Assembly: GCA_900547035.1 (NCBI GenBank)
Contig: URFM01000004.1
Coordinates: forward strand, 52,381-116,380
Reading direction: 5' to 3'
Length of the DNA: 64,000 bases
Source: an uncultured Clostridium sp.
Lineage (GTDB): Bacteria; Bacillota; Clostridia; Lachnospirales; Lachnospiraceae
In this document: piece after piece, positions 35,771 to 43,692 of the stretch
Layout: each line of letters opens with the position of its first letter
Position numbering within the stretch: position 1 is the stretch's first letter
Program-made: the position numbers and the translations under genes
Notes under the pieces: model-generated
Databases searched by the model: none
What the model was told of the DNA's origin: nothing
What the model saw: only the letters and a program-made list of their open reading frames with translations

Positions 35771-38700
35771 TCATTTGCCGAAGGAAGGGTCCAGCTCAAA
35801 AAGGCTCATTTGATGCTCCTGTCCCTTCTTTTCCTTTCTGCCCGTCTGCTCCGACAACCGATCTTCCTTTGGAAGCTCCGCCAAAAAGACCGAAGGTTCT
35901 TTGCTGCTGGTAATGACTAACTCCTCCATAGCCCTGGTAACCCCCACAAAGAAGAGTCTGCGCTCCTCCTCTTCGTCTGTCTCCCCCCGTTTCGTTTCCA
36001 GGGGAATCAGCCCTTTTCTGGCTCCAAAGAGGATGACAGCGGGAAATTCCAGCCCTTTGGCTCCGTGGATGGTGGTCAGGGTTACGGCGTCGGAAGCGTA
36101 GGTCTTCTGTCCGCACCGTTTTAAATCGCTCTCTCCGCCGTACCGCACCGCCTCCGCCATTTCCTTCATGGTCCGGTAAAACGGAGCCATGGAGCAGAAC
36201 TTTTCCATAGGACCGTCCTCCTGAAAGCCCATCCTCCGAACCCAGGCCTCCAGGAATTTCCCCGGCTTCTGCTTCTGATACAGAGGAAGAAACTCAGCGG
36301 TCAGCTGCTCCCACTCCCCATCCTCCGGCTCCCTGTCCTTCCACAGAAGCTTCCGACACAGGGGGCGGGTCAGCTGGCTTTCCTCTCCGGCCAGGCAGCT
36401 AAAAAAGCTGAGACTTCCGCGGACCGAATCCGCCTGGAGAAATTCCTCCCGCCCTGCCACAATGTAGGGAATCCCCTCCTGGCGCAGGCAGCGCTCCAGA
36501 AGTTCTCCCTGGCGGTGGGTACGGTAAATCACGGCAATGTCCCCAAAGCTTCTGGTTTTCTTTTCCTCCGACGGTCCAAATCCCTCCTGGGCATCCAGCA
36601 TATCGATGCCGCCCACCATGCGGTTAATCTCCTTTGCCGCGAATATGGCCTCGCTCATCTCGCTTGCCGCCGATACCAGACGCAGGGGCGTCCCTGCCTC
36701 CTTCCTGGTCCAAAGCCCCCGCTCCGGCCCCGGATTATGACGGATCAGCTCTCTGGCAGCATGGACGATATGGCCGCTGCTCCGGTAATTTTCCTCCAGT
36801 CGGATGCGGCAGAGCTCCGGCTCATCCCGTGACAGACGCTCAAAAATCCGCGAGTCGGAACCCCGGAAACCGTAAATGGACTGGTCCGGGTCGCCGATGA
36901 CAAAAAGCTGGCGGCCCCTGCGGTTCATCAGACGGATTAAGCGGTACTGCAGGGAACTGACGTCCTGGAACTCATCCACCAGCAGATACCGGAAGGGCTT
37001 TTCATCCATCTTCCCTTCCTCCAGGGCCTTCACCGCTTTCAGCAAGATGTCGTCGTAGTCCATGCCATTTAACTCCTCCAGCCTTTCCTGGTAGCGCCGG
37101 CAGGCCTGCTCCAGCCCGTCCGCTCCATCCTCACAAACTACCCTTTCCCCTGTCTTTTGCCGGGAGATTTCCTCCAGAAGCTGGGATGGCTTCTGTTTCA
37201 GTCCCAGCTCGCAGATTACCTCTTCGGCAATTTCCAGCTGCTCGCTTTCCTGCAGCAGAACCGCCTTCAGCCCCGTCTCCTTCAGCATGCGGTAGCAGAT
37301 GGAGTGAAAGGTTCCGATCTTCATGCGTTTCAGCCCGCGTTTCCCCGGAAGTCTGGAATGAATGCGTTTTTCCATCTCTCCCGCCGCCCGGTTGGTAAAG
37401 GTCACCGCGGTGATTTCTGCCGGGCTGATTCGCTGCTCCTGAATCATGTACAGAATCCGCTCCACCAGGGTCCTGGTCTTTCCCGTCCCGGGTCCCGCTT
37501 CCACAGCCGTGGTCCGCGCCAGTGAGCGAACCGCCTGCTGCTGGGAACGATTGAGGCTCTGTCCCAACGCTGCGGCGGCCCTTTCCCCTGCCGGCAGGCT
37601 CTTTGGAGAAGGTTCTGTCTGCGGTCTTCTGTTTTCCGAAACGCGTTCCATTTCCGCCGCTTCTTTTCTTTCCGTCCCCTTCGTCTCCTGCTCAGAGGAA
37701 TCGCTTTTCATTCCAAAGAAGGAAAACAGACTTATCTGTCCCTCCATCTCCTCAATCTCCCAGGGCTCAAATAAGCGGATAATACCGTACTCCCCGTCAA
37801 AGCCCGGAAGCCGCTTCACCCTGCCTTCCCGCAGGCGGCTGATTCCCTCCCCAATCATGGGGCCAAACTGACTGCCAATTTCCTCTGCCGGCACATTCCG
37901 CAGAATCTCAAATTCCGTCCCCAGCTTCCGCACCATATTTTCATAGAGAGACCGGACCTTTGTACTGGCGGCTCCATGTCCGGTGGCGGCGGCGATTACC
38001 TCGGGAAGGGGCACCAGGCTTTCAAAGTCCCGGGCGTTTTCCGGGCGAAACGTCTCCTCCCGGTCCGCCAGCTGCTCCACCCTGTGGTCCACGCCGATGG
38101 TCAGTTTCTTCCCGCAGACCGGACAGCGGTTTCCCAGGGCTTCCGCCTCCTTCGGGCTTAAGCATACATGGCATTTCCGGTGGCCGTCATAATGATATTT
38201 TCCCTCCTCCGGAAAAAACTCGATGGTCCCCGCAAGTCCCGTTCCGGCCTGCAGCGCCTGATACAGACCTTCGTAGCTCATCTCAATGTCCAGAAGGTTG
38301 GCCTCCCGGCCAAGCTTTAAGGGGGAGTGGGCGTCGGAATTGGACACCAGAAAATAGGAATCCAGGGCCGACCATTTCCAGTTCATCTGCGGGTCTGAGG
38401 AAAGTCCCGTTTCCAGCGCGTGGATATAGGGAGTCATATCCTCAAAGCACTCCTCAATCCGGTCAAATCCGGAAAATGCCCCGAAAAGAGAAAAATGGGG
38501 CGTCCAGATATGAGCCGGTATATAGATGGCCCTGGGGCAGATTTCCAGGGTAATCTCCAGCAAATCCCGGCAGTCCAGGCCCAGGATTGGCCTGCCGTCG
38601 GAATGGATGTTTCCGATGGTTTCCAGCTTTCCTGAAAGGGCCTGCGCCTCCTCCAGTCCCGGAAGCAGGATTAGACTGTGGACCTTCCGCACCTTTCCGT

Positions 38701-38986
38701 TTTTCTTATAAATGGAGCTGATTTCTCCGCTGATAACGAAGCGGGGCACGCTGCTGCCGGGAACCTCCTCCCGCCTGCGCAGGCTCGGGTCCAGCACATA
38801 CAGGCCGTCCTCCGCCGGTTTCAGCTTTTCCTTTAGTTCCTCCCTCCAGGCCGGGTGGGTAAAATCCCCGGTTCCCACCAGATGGATTCCCTTTCTCGCA
38901 GCCCAGAAATCCAGGGACTCCGGCGTCAAATCCCGGCTGGTAGCCCGGGAATACCTGGAATGAATATGTAAATCTCCTATGTACAT
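35771..38986 (-). CDS. Endonuclease Q (PHP)-UvrD helicase fusion
   Basis: This 1071-residue two-part protein starts at MYIGDLHIHSRYSRATSRDL, with AGGAG 8 bp upstream. Residues 1 to about 400 form a PHP-domain endonuclease of the EndoQ type: metal motifs DLHIHSRYS, GTGDFTH, SGEISSIY, PAHIWTPHF and SNSDAHSP, plus a Cys4 zinc knuckle (CHVC, CPVCGKK). EndoQ cuts 5-prime to uracil, hypoxanthine and abasic sites. From about residue 455 a UvrD/PcrA helicase follows: AGPGTGKTRTLVERI, LLVDEFQDVSSLQYR, GDPDQSIYGFRGSD, TIHGAKGLEFPAVI and FFVGVTRAMEELVI. The fusion joins lesion incision to strand unwinding in one chain. The linker near residues 430-450 is Glu/Lys-rich. Confidence 0.93.
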   Translation of the reverse strand: MYIGDLHIHSRYSRATSRDLTPESLDFWAARKGIHLVGTGDFTHPAWREELKEKLKPAEDGLYVLDPSLRRREEVPGSSVPRFVISGEISSIYKKNGKVRKVHSLILLPGLEEAQALSGKLETIGNIHSDGRPILGLDCRDLLEITLEICPRAIYIPAHIWTPHFSLFGAFSGFDRIEECFEDMTPYIHALETGLSSDPQMNWKWSALDSYFLVSNSDAHSPLKLGREANLLDIEMSYEGLYQALQAGTGLAGTIEFFPEEGKYHYDGHRKCHVCLSPKEAEALGNRCPVCGKKLTIGVDHRVEQLADREETFRPENARDFESLVPLPEVIAAATGHGAASTKVRSLYENMVRKLGTEFEILRNVPAEEIGSQFGPMIGEGISRLREGRVKRLPGFDGEYGIIRLFEPWEIEEMEGQISLFSFFGMKSDSSEQETKGTERKEAAEMERVSENRRPQTEPSPKSLPAGERAAAALGQSLNRSQQQAVRSLARTTAVEAGPGTGKTRTLVERILYMIQEQRISPAEITAVTFTNRAAGEMEKRIHSRLPGKRGLKRMKIGTFHSICYRMLKETGLKAVLLQESEQLEIAEEVICELGLKQKPSQLLEEISRQKTGERVVCEDGADGLEQACRRYQERLEELNGMDYDDILLKAVKALEEGKMDEKPFRYLLVDEFQDVSSLQYRLIRLMNRRGRQLFVIGDPDQSIYGFRGSDSRIFERLSRDEPELCRIRLEENYRSSGHIVHAARELIRHNPGPERGLWTRKEAGTPLRLVSAASEMSEAIFAAKEINRMVGGIDMLDAQEGFGPSEEKKTRSFGDIAVIYRTHRQGELLERCLRQEGIPYIVAGREEFLQADSVRGSLSFFSCLAGEESQLTRPLCRKLLWKDREPEDGEWEQLTAEFLPLYQKQKPGKFLEAWVRRMGFQEDGPMEKFCSMAPFYRTMKEMAEAVRYGGESDLKRCGQKTYASDAVTLTTIHGAKGLEFPAVILFGARKGLIPLETKRGETDEEEERRLFFVGVTRAMEELVITSSKEPSVFLAELPKEDRLSEQTGRKEKKGQEHQMSLFELDPSFGK

Positions 38987-38990
38987 TCTT

Positions 38991-39068
38991 TTATCTCCTG
39001 CTTTTGTATAAACACGGCGGGTATCTTCTTGCCCGACCAAGGCCGGACAAGAAGCATCGGATGTCCAT
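38991..39068 (-). CDS. Possible leader peptide ahead of the EndoQ-UvrD gene
   Basis: A 25-codon frame (MDIRCFLSGLGRARRYPPCL plus five more residues) starts at ATG 39068 and ends with TAA at 38991-38993, four bases before the EndoQ-UvrD ATG. The AGGAG of the main gene lies in its last codons, so translation could be coupled. Its own ribosome site is weak (GGGG about 1-5 bp upstream). Several Arg codons occur. It could be a chance frame; its position is the only argument for it. Confidence 0.35.
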   Translation of the reverse strand: MDIRCFLSGLGRARRYPPCLYKSRR

Positions 39069-39154
39069 ACCCCGAGGGCACCTAGTCCGATGTGAAAACG
39101 AGGGCAAAAGCATTCTTATAAGCAAGCTTAACGACTGCTTTTGCCCTCGTTTTC
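39025..39154 (-). ncRNA. Structured 5-prime leader (three hairpins) of the EndoQ-UvrD gene, putative cis-regulatory RNA
   Basis: On the minus strand, in transcript order: a perfect 19-bp stem (39154-39136 with 39112-39094, 23-base loop); a 7-bp stem CATCGGA/TCCGATG (39092-39086 with 39061-39055); and a stem CTTCTTG-x-CCG with CGG-x-CAAGAAG (39054-39025). The octamer TGCCCTCG occurs both in the 3-prime arm of the first stem and in the loop of the second. Either copy could pair with CGAGGGCA in the 5-prime arm, a set-up for alternative folds. There is no T-run after the hairpins, so transcription termination is not obvious. I do not recognise a known riboswitch class. Confidence 0.6.
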
Positions 39155-39178
39155 CCGCCGTCCTGAACTGTTACGTCC

Positions 39179-39208
39179 ATTATAAAACTTTTTGGGGCGG
39201 GTATACAA
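39179..39208 (-). promoter_or_regulatory. Probable promoter of the EndoQ-UvrD leader
   Basis: On the minus strand TTGTAT (39208-39203), an 18-bp spacer and TATAAT (39184-39179) would start a transcript near 39170. That gives a leader of about 185 nt containing all three hairpins. Confidence 0.55.
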
Positions 39209-39218
39209 GAAAAAAATC

Positions 39219-39247
39219 TTCACCATTTCCCTCTGGCATGGTATACT
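39219..39247 (+). promoter_or_regulatory. Promoter of the citrate lyase ligase gene
   Basis: TTCACC (39219-39224), a 17-bp spacer and TATACT (39242-39247) lie about 45 bp before the ATG at 39293. This plus-strand transcript would begin after the hairpin region, so the hairpins belong to the opposite gene. Confidence 0.6.
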
Positions 39248-39292
39248 TAGCAAGAGAATCACACTGCAACGATAAGGGAAGGAACCGGTATT

Positions 39293-40345
39293 ATGTCAGA
39301 TTACAACTACACCATTTCAAAAATTTATCCCTCGGACAAGCGCAGCCAGCGGCAGGTGGACGCCCTGCTGGAAGCGGAGGGCATCCGCCGGGACGCCAAT
39401 CTGGACTACACCTGCGGTATGTACGATGAGGACATGAATCTTATCGCCACCGGAAGCTGCTTCGGCAACACCCTGCGCTGCATGGCGGTCAGCAGCGCTC
39501 ACCAGGGCGAAGGACTCATGAATCAGATTGTCACCCATCTGCTGGATGTCCAGTATCAGAGAGGGAACTTGCACATTTTTCTTTACACCAAATGCAGCTC
39601 CGCCAAATTTTTCGGAGATTTGGGTTTTTACGAGATTGTCCGTATTGAAGACCAGATTGTATTTATGGAAAACCGGCGCACCGGTTTCCAGGATTATTTG
39701 ACCCAGCTGGCTAAGGAGAAGGAGGCGGGGAAAAAAGCCGCCGCCCTGGTGATGAACGCCAATCCCTTTACCCTGGGCCACCAGTATCTGGTGGAAAAAG
39801 CCGCCTCGGAAAACGACATCCTCCACCTGTTCATTGTCAGCGAAGACGCCAGCCTGGTACCATTTTCCATCCGCAAGAAACTGGTAATGGACGGAACGGC
39901 CCACCTGAAGAATATCCGCTACCACGACAGCGGCCCCTACATCATCAGCAGTTCCACCTTCCCCAGCTACTTTCAGAAGGATGAGACTGCGGTCATCCAA
40001 AGCCACGCCCTTTTGGACCTGACCATCTTTACCAGGATTGCCAAAGCCATGGACATCACCCGCCGCTATGTGGGGGAGGAGCCTACCAGCCTGGTAACTG
40101 GGATTTACAATGAAATCATGCAGAAAAAGCTTCCGGAAAACGGAATCGAATGCATCGTGGTCCCCAGACTCCAGTCAGAGGGTAAGGCCATCAGCGCCTC
40201 CACCGTGCGCCAGGCCATCAAGGACGGTAACTTTGAACTGCTGAAAGAGCTGGTGCCCCGGACCACCTTGGATTATTTCCAGAGTCCCCAGTCCCGGGAG
40301 GTCATCGAAAAAATCCGGGGACAGGAAAATGTCATTCATTACTAA
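39293..40345 (+). CDS. citC: [Citrate (pro-3S)-lyase] ligase CitC, orphan
   Basis: This 350-residue enzyme acetylates the prosthetic group of citrate lyase with ATP and acetate. An N-terminal GNAT-like domain (MAVSSAHQGEGLMNQIVTHL, KFFGDLGFYEIVRI) is followed by a nucleotidyltransferase domain with the HxGH-like NPFTLGHQYLVEKA and the C-terminal KAISASTVRQAIKDGNF. Citrate lyase subunits citDEF and citX/citG normally adjoin citC, but none is in this window. It has its own promoter and terminator. Either the lyase is encoded elsewhere or this ligase serves another acyl carrier. Confidence 0.9.
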   Translation: MSDYNYTISKIYPSDKRSQRQVDALLEAEGIRRDANLDYTCGMYDEDMNLIATGSCFGNTLRCMAVSSAHQGEGLMNQIVTHLLDVQYQRGNLHIFLYTKCSSAKFFGDLGFYEIVRIEDQIVFMENRRTGFQDYLTQLAKEKEAGKKAAALVMNANPFTLGHQYLVEKAASENDILHLFIVSEDASLVPFSIRKKLVMDGTAHLKNIRYHDSGPYIISSSTFPSYFQKDETAVIQSHALLDLTIFTRIAKAMDITRRYVGEEPTSLVTGIYNEIMQKKLPENGIECIVVPRLQSEGKAISASTVRQAIKDGNFELLKELVPRTTLDYFQSPQSREVIEKIRGQENVIHY

Positions 40346-40387
40346 CTTGCAGCAATCCGGAACCTCAAAAATCCGCATACCCCCTTC

Positions 40388-40431
40388 AGGAACATCCTCC
40401 CAGACCCCTAACGTCCGGGAGGATGTTTGTA
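40388..40431 (+). terminator. Terminator of citC
   Basis: AACATCCTCCC (40391-40401) pairs with GGGAGGATGTT (40417-40427), with further pairing towards the loop. The following TGTAATT is only weakly T-rich. Confidence 0.7.
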
Positions 40432-40437
40432 ATTCAG

Positions 40438-40466
40438 TTGACATTCCCCAAAAACTGTCTTAATAT
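40438..40466 (+). promoter_or_regulatory. Promoter of the MarR-MATE operon
   Basis: TTGACA (40438-40443), a 17-bp spacer and TAATAT (40461-40466) match the sigma-A consensus. AGGAGG follows about 30 bp later. Confidence 0.75.
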
Positions 40467-40508
40467 ATTTAGGAACCGAAGTATTTAAAAAAGGAGGGAA
40501 TTCATTTC

Positions 40509-40940
40509 ATGGAAACAGGAAAAATGATTAACCGGATTTCCAACCGTCTCCGGCGCCGTTCTCTCAAGGTACAGGAATCCATCGGAATCAGCGGGGCTCA
40601 GGGGAATATTCTGGATTATATCCTGGTGGAGAGCGTTCACCGGAATGTTTATCAAAAGGAAATTGAAAAAGAATTTGGCCTGCGGCCCTCTACTGCCACA
40701 GAGGCTTTGAAGCTTCTGGAGGAAAAGGGGCTCATCTGCCGGATTCCGGAGGAAAAGGACGGGCGTTACAAACGCATCGTATTTACCCAGAAGGCCCGGG
40801 ATGTGCAGACGGCTCTTCGCCGGGAAATTGAAGAATCGGAGTCGGTGCTTCTTCGTGGAATCTCCGTTTCAGAGCAGAGACAGTTCCTGGAAATCGCAGA
40901 AAAAATGCTGCAAAATTTAGATGATGGGGGGGGAGCATGA
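40509..40940 (+). CDS. MarR-family regulator of the MATE operon
   Basis: This 143-residue winged-helix protein contains QKEIEKEFGLRPSTATEALK as its recognition-helix region and EEKDGRYKRIVFTQKA as its wing. It starts at ATG 40509 behind AGGAGG and overlaps the MATE transporter gene by 4 bp (ATGA). Autorepression of the regulator and pump together is the usual arrangement. Confidence 0.92.
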   Translation: METGKMINRISNRLRRRSLKVQESIGISGAQGNILDYILVESVHRNVYQKEIEKEFGLRPSTATEALKLLEEKGLICRIPEEKDGRYKRIVFTQKARDVQTALRREIEESESVLLRGISVSEQRQFLEIAEKMLQNLDDGGGA

Positions 40941-42295
40941 TGGAAAACAAGGGAAATGAGCATGAGTTAATGGGTTCGATGAAGGTGTCCCGCGCCGTAG
41001 CGGTTATGGCCATTCCCAGCGTAATCAGCAGTCTGGTCACCGTTCTCTATAACATGGCGGACACCTTTTTTGTGGGGCAGACCGGGGACCCTCTGCAGGT
41101 AGCGGCGGTCAGCCTCACCAACCCCATCTTTATCCTGATGATGGCCTTTGCCAACATGTTCGGAATGGGAGGAAGCACGGTCCTATCCATGGCCATGGGA
41201 GAGAAAAATGAGAAGCGGGTGCGGGCCGCCTCCTCCTTTGTCACCTACGCTTCCATCCTGGTGGGGATCCTTTTTGCGGCCCTCCTGATTTTGTTTATGG
41301 ACCCGATTCTGGCACTGTTCGGCGCGGATGCGGAGACTTACGGCTTTGCCAAAGGCTACACCCTTCACATTGCCTGGGGCGCTCCCTTCATCATCTGGTC
41401 CGCGGCGGCCAGCTTTATTGTCCGTGCCGAGGGCGCCAGCCGGGAAGCCATGGTGGGGAGCATGATCGGCACCATCGCGAATATTGTGCTGGACCCCATT
41501 TTTATCAGCGTGCTGGGTCAGGGAACGGCAGGCGCGGCCATCGCCACCTCCCTGGGCAATATCATGGCAAGCGCCTATTATCTGTGGTATTTCCTGAAAA
41601 AGAGCCGGGTCCTCTCCATCTCCTTTAAGGATTTCACCTGCGGGAACGGCATCCTTACAAGAATCTGCTCCACCGGGCTGCCCACAGCCATTTTCTCCGC
41701 TCTGATGAGCGTTTCCACCATTGTGCTGAATCAGATGCTGGTGGTTTACGGCAACGCCCCGGTGGCGGCCATCGGCATTGTATTTAAGGCCAACATGTTT
41801 ATCACCTTTCTCCAGATGGGACTGGCAAACGGCGTACAGCCCCTTTTGGGCTACAACTACGGCTCCGGCGACGTGAAGCGGTTCCGCTCGGTGGAGCGCT
41901 TTACCAAAAGGAGCTGCCTGGTGGTAGGAATCCTGGCCACTCTGCTTTACTTTGTCCTCCGGGAACCCATCATCCGCCTCTTTATCGATGACGACGAGGT
42001 AGTCCGCTACGGTGTGGAGATGCTCACCGCCTACATGCTGTCCGGTCCGGTGATCGGCTTTCTCTTCGTCAACATGAACAGCCTTCAGTCCGTAGGACAC
42101 GCCCTGGAAGCCACTGTCCTCTCTGTGCTTCGCCAGGGCGTGCTGCTGATCCCTCTCCTCTATCTGCTGCAGGCATGTTTCGGTCTCACCGGCGTTATCT
42201 TCGGCCAGTCGGTTACCGACTATATCGCGGTGGCGCTGTCGGCGGTGCTGTGGCGGAAGGTGCGCAGGCGTCTTGGGCAGGATACAAAGAGGTAA
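40937..42295 (+). CDS. MATE-family efflux transporter
   Basis: This 452-residue protein has 12 predicted membrane segments in two repeated halves. The N-terminal half begins VMAIPSVISSLVTVLYNMAD and includes FVGQTGDPLQVAAVSL; the second half includes TGLPTAIFSALMSVSTIVLN and NGVQPLLGYNYGSGD. These are MATE/NorM-DinF signatures. It exports cationic drugs or metabolites against Na+ or H+ and is controlled by the upstream MarR protein. Confidence 0.94.
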   Translation: MMENKGNEHELMGSMKVSRAVAVMAIPSVISSLVTVLYNMADTFFVGQTGDPLQVAAVSLTNPIFILMMAFANMFGMGGSTVLSMAMGEKNEKRVRAASSFVTYASILVGILFAALLILFMDPILALFGADAETYGFAKGYTLHIAWGAPFIIWSAAASFIVRAEGASREAMVGSMIGTIANIVLDPIFISVLGQGTAGAAIATSLGNIMASAYYLWYFLKKSRVLSISFKDFTCGNGILTRICSTGLPTAIFSALMSVSTIVLNQMLVVYGNAPVAAIGIVFKANMFITFLQMGLANGVQPLLGYNYGSGDVKRFRSVERFTKRSCLVVGILATLLYFVLREPIIRLFIDDDEVVRYGVEMLTAYMLSGPVIGFLFVNMNSLQSVGHALEATVLSVLRQGVLLIPLLYLLQACFGLTGVIFGQSVTDYIAVALSAVLWRKVRRRLGQDTKR

Positions 42296-42331
42296 CCTTC
42301 TTTCTTCACAGCCGGATTCCCAAAAAAATCT

Positions 42332-42359
42332 TTCAAGACTTCCGGGTATATAGTATAAT
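42332..42359 (+). promoter_or_regulatory. Promoter of the DUF3089 lipoprotein gene
   Basis: TTCAAG (42332-42337), a 16-bp spacer and the consensus TATAAT (42354-42359) lie about 50 bp before the ATG. Confidence 0.65.
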
Positions 42360-42410
42360 GAGAGCATCGATAAATCTATGCCGCGAATCTGCGAAAGGAA
42401 GGAAAAACCA

Positions 42411-43517
42411 ATGAAATATTCCAAGCTACTCTCAAAATTTCTCTCACTGCTGCTTCTTACCTTAAGCCTGTCCACTGCCTGCAGCCCCCAGGAATCCCAG
42501 TCCGAGCCAAGCGTCCCCGTCCAGACTTCCGCCAGCGAGCCGGAAACTTCCGAATCTCCCGCTCCTACCAGCGCCTCCGTTTCCCCGGAAAGTTCTGCGG
42601 AGATCTCCGAAGCTCCCGACTACAGCACCCCTGCAAACTGGGCTTATCTGGAATCAGAGGAAGACGAACGCAAGCCCGCAGACGTATTTTTCATCTGCCC
42701 CTCCGTTTACGGCGGCTCTGAGGACGCCTGCAATATGTCCCTTTCCGATGAGGATACAAAGGAAAGCTTTATGGGTGCCATCAATATGGAAAAAGGAATC
42801 TACGATGACGAAAGCCGCTTCTTTGCCCCCTACTACCGTCAAATTGGCCTGAACGTCTACGAAATGGAAGAAGCGGAGCGGGAGCCCTATCTGTCCATCG
42901 CCTTCGATGATGTAAAAGCGGCTTTTGAGTATTATATGAAGCATTTTAACAACGGCCGCCCCGTTATCCTGGCAGGTTTTTCTCAGGGAGCAGACATGTG
43001 CATCCGCCTGATGAAGGAATCCTTCGCTTCCGATGAGCGGATGGCCCAGCTGGTAGCCTGCTATGCCATCGGCTGGAGGATTACCGAAGAAGAGCTTTCC
43101 CAGTACCCTTATCTGAAAATGGCAGCCGGACCGGACGACACCGGCATTATTGTCTCCTTTAACTCGGAAGCGGAAGATATTAACGATTCCCTCCTAATTC
43201 CGGAAGGAAGCAAAACACTGGCAATCAATCCCTTAAACTGGAAAACTGACTCCACCCCGGCAGACAAAAGTATGAATCTGGGCGCCTGCTTTACGGATTA
43301 CAGCGGAGCAATTACCACGGAAATTCCGGAGCTGACCGGCGCATACCTGGACCCGGTGCGGGGAGCTTTGAAGGTAACGGACGTCACCCCGCAGGAATAC
43401 CCCGCAGGGCTTTCCATCTTTGAGGACGGCGTCTATCACCTTTACGATTATCAATTCTTTTACCGGAATCTGGAAGAAAATGTGGGAGTCCGAATGGAGG
43501 CATTTTTGAATCGATAA
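42411..43517 (+). CDS. DUF3089 alpha/beta-hydrolase lipoprotein
   Basis: The product has 368 residues from MKYSKLL, behind AAGGAAGG. The N-terminus is a lipoprotein signal with the lipobox LSTAC and lipidated Cys24, then about 50 Ser/Pro/Glu-rich residues forming a surface tether (ASEPETSESPAPTSASVSPE). The catalytic domain matches DUF3089: ADVFFICPSVYGG, RFFAPYYRQIGLNVYE and the nucleophile elbow AGFSQGADMCIRL. It is probably an esterase or lipase-like enzyme anchored outside the membrane. The substrate is unknown. It is monocistronic. Confidence 0.85.
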   Translation: MKYSKLLSKFLSLLLLTLSLSTACSPQESQSEPSVPVQTSASEPETSESPAPTSASVSPESSAEISEAPDYSTPANWAYLESEEDERKPADVFFICPSVYGGSEDACNMSLSDEDTKESFMGAINMEKGIYDDESRFFAPYYRQIGLNVYEMEEAEREPYLSIAFDDVKAAFEYYMKHFNNGRPVILAGFSQGADMCIRLMKESFASDERMAQLVACYAIGWRITEEELSQYPYLKMAAGPDDTGIIVSFNSEAEDINDSLLIPEGSKTLAINPLNWKTDSTPADKSMNLGACFTDYSGAITTEIPELTGAYLDPVRGALKVTDVTPQEYPAGLSIFEDGVYHLYDYQFFYRNLEENVGVRMEAFLNR

Positions 43518-43522
43518 AAAGT

Positions 43523-43567
43523 GGAGGGGGAGAATTTCCCTATAAAATCTCTTGTTTTCTCCCCTCC
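43523..43567 (+). terminator. Weak terminator-like hairpin after the DUF3089 gene
   Basis: GGAGGGGGAGAA can pair with TTCTCCCCTCC (one bulged G). No T-run follows, so function is uncertain. Confidence 0.35.
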
Positions 43568-43692
43568 CATATGTTATATTAAATTTGTCTGAAAGTTCTT
43601 GATACGATTCTGTATAATTTTCAGCCCGGCGTTTCGCCGAAATAATTCCGTTTTACTGTTTTTTAACAATCAAATATGAAGGAGGGCATTGG

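Noticed and set aside
39094-39154. 19-bp perfect inverted repeat taken as a terminator
   Set aside because: No gene ends here on either strand: the flanking genes are divergent. A predicted minus-strand promoter lies just upstream of it. It was therefore treated as part of a 5-prime leader.
39163-39173. Recurrent GAACTGTTAC-like strings in several intergenic regions (for example 22323, 39163, 56549 reverse)
   Set aside because: The matches are short, differ in flanks and orientation, and are not clearly above chance. I could not establish a repeat family by eye.
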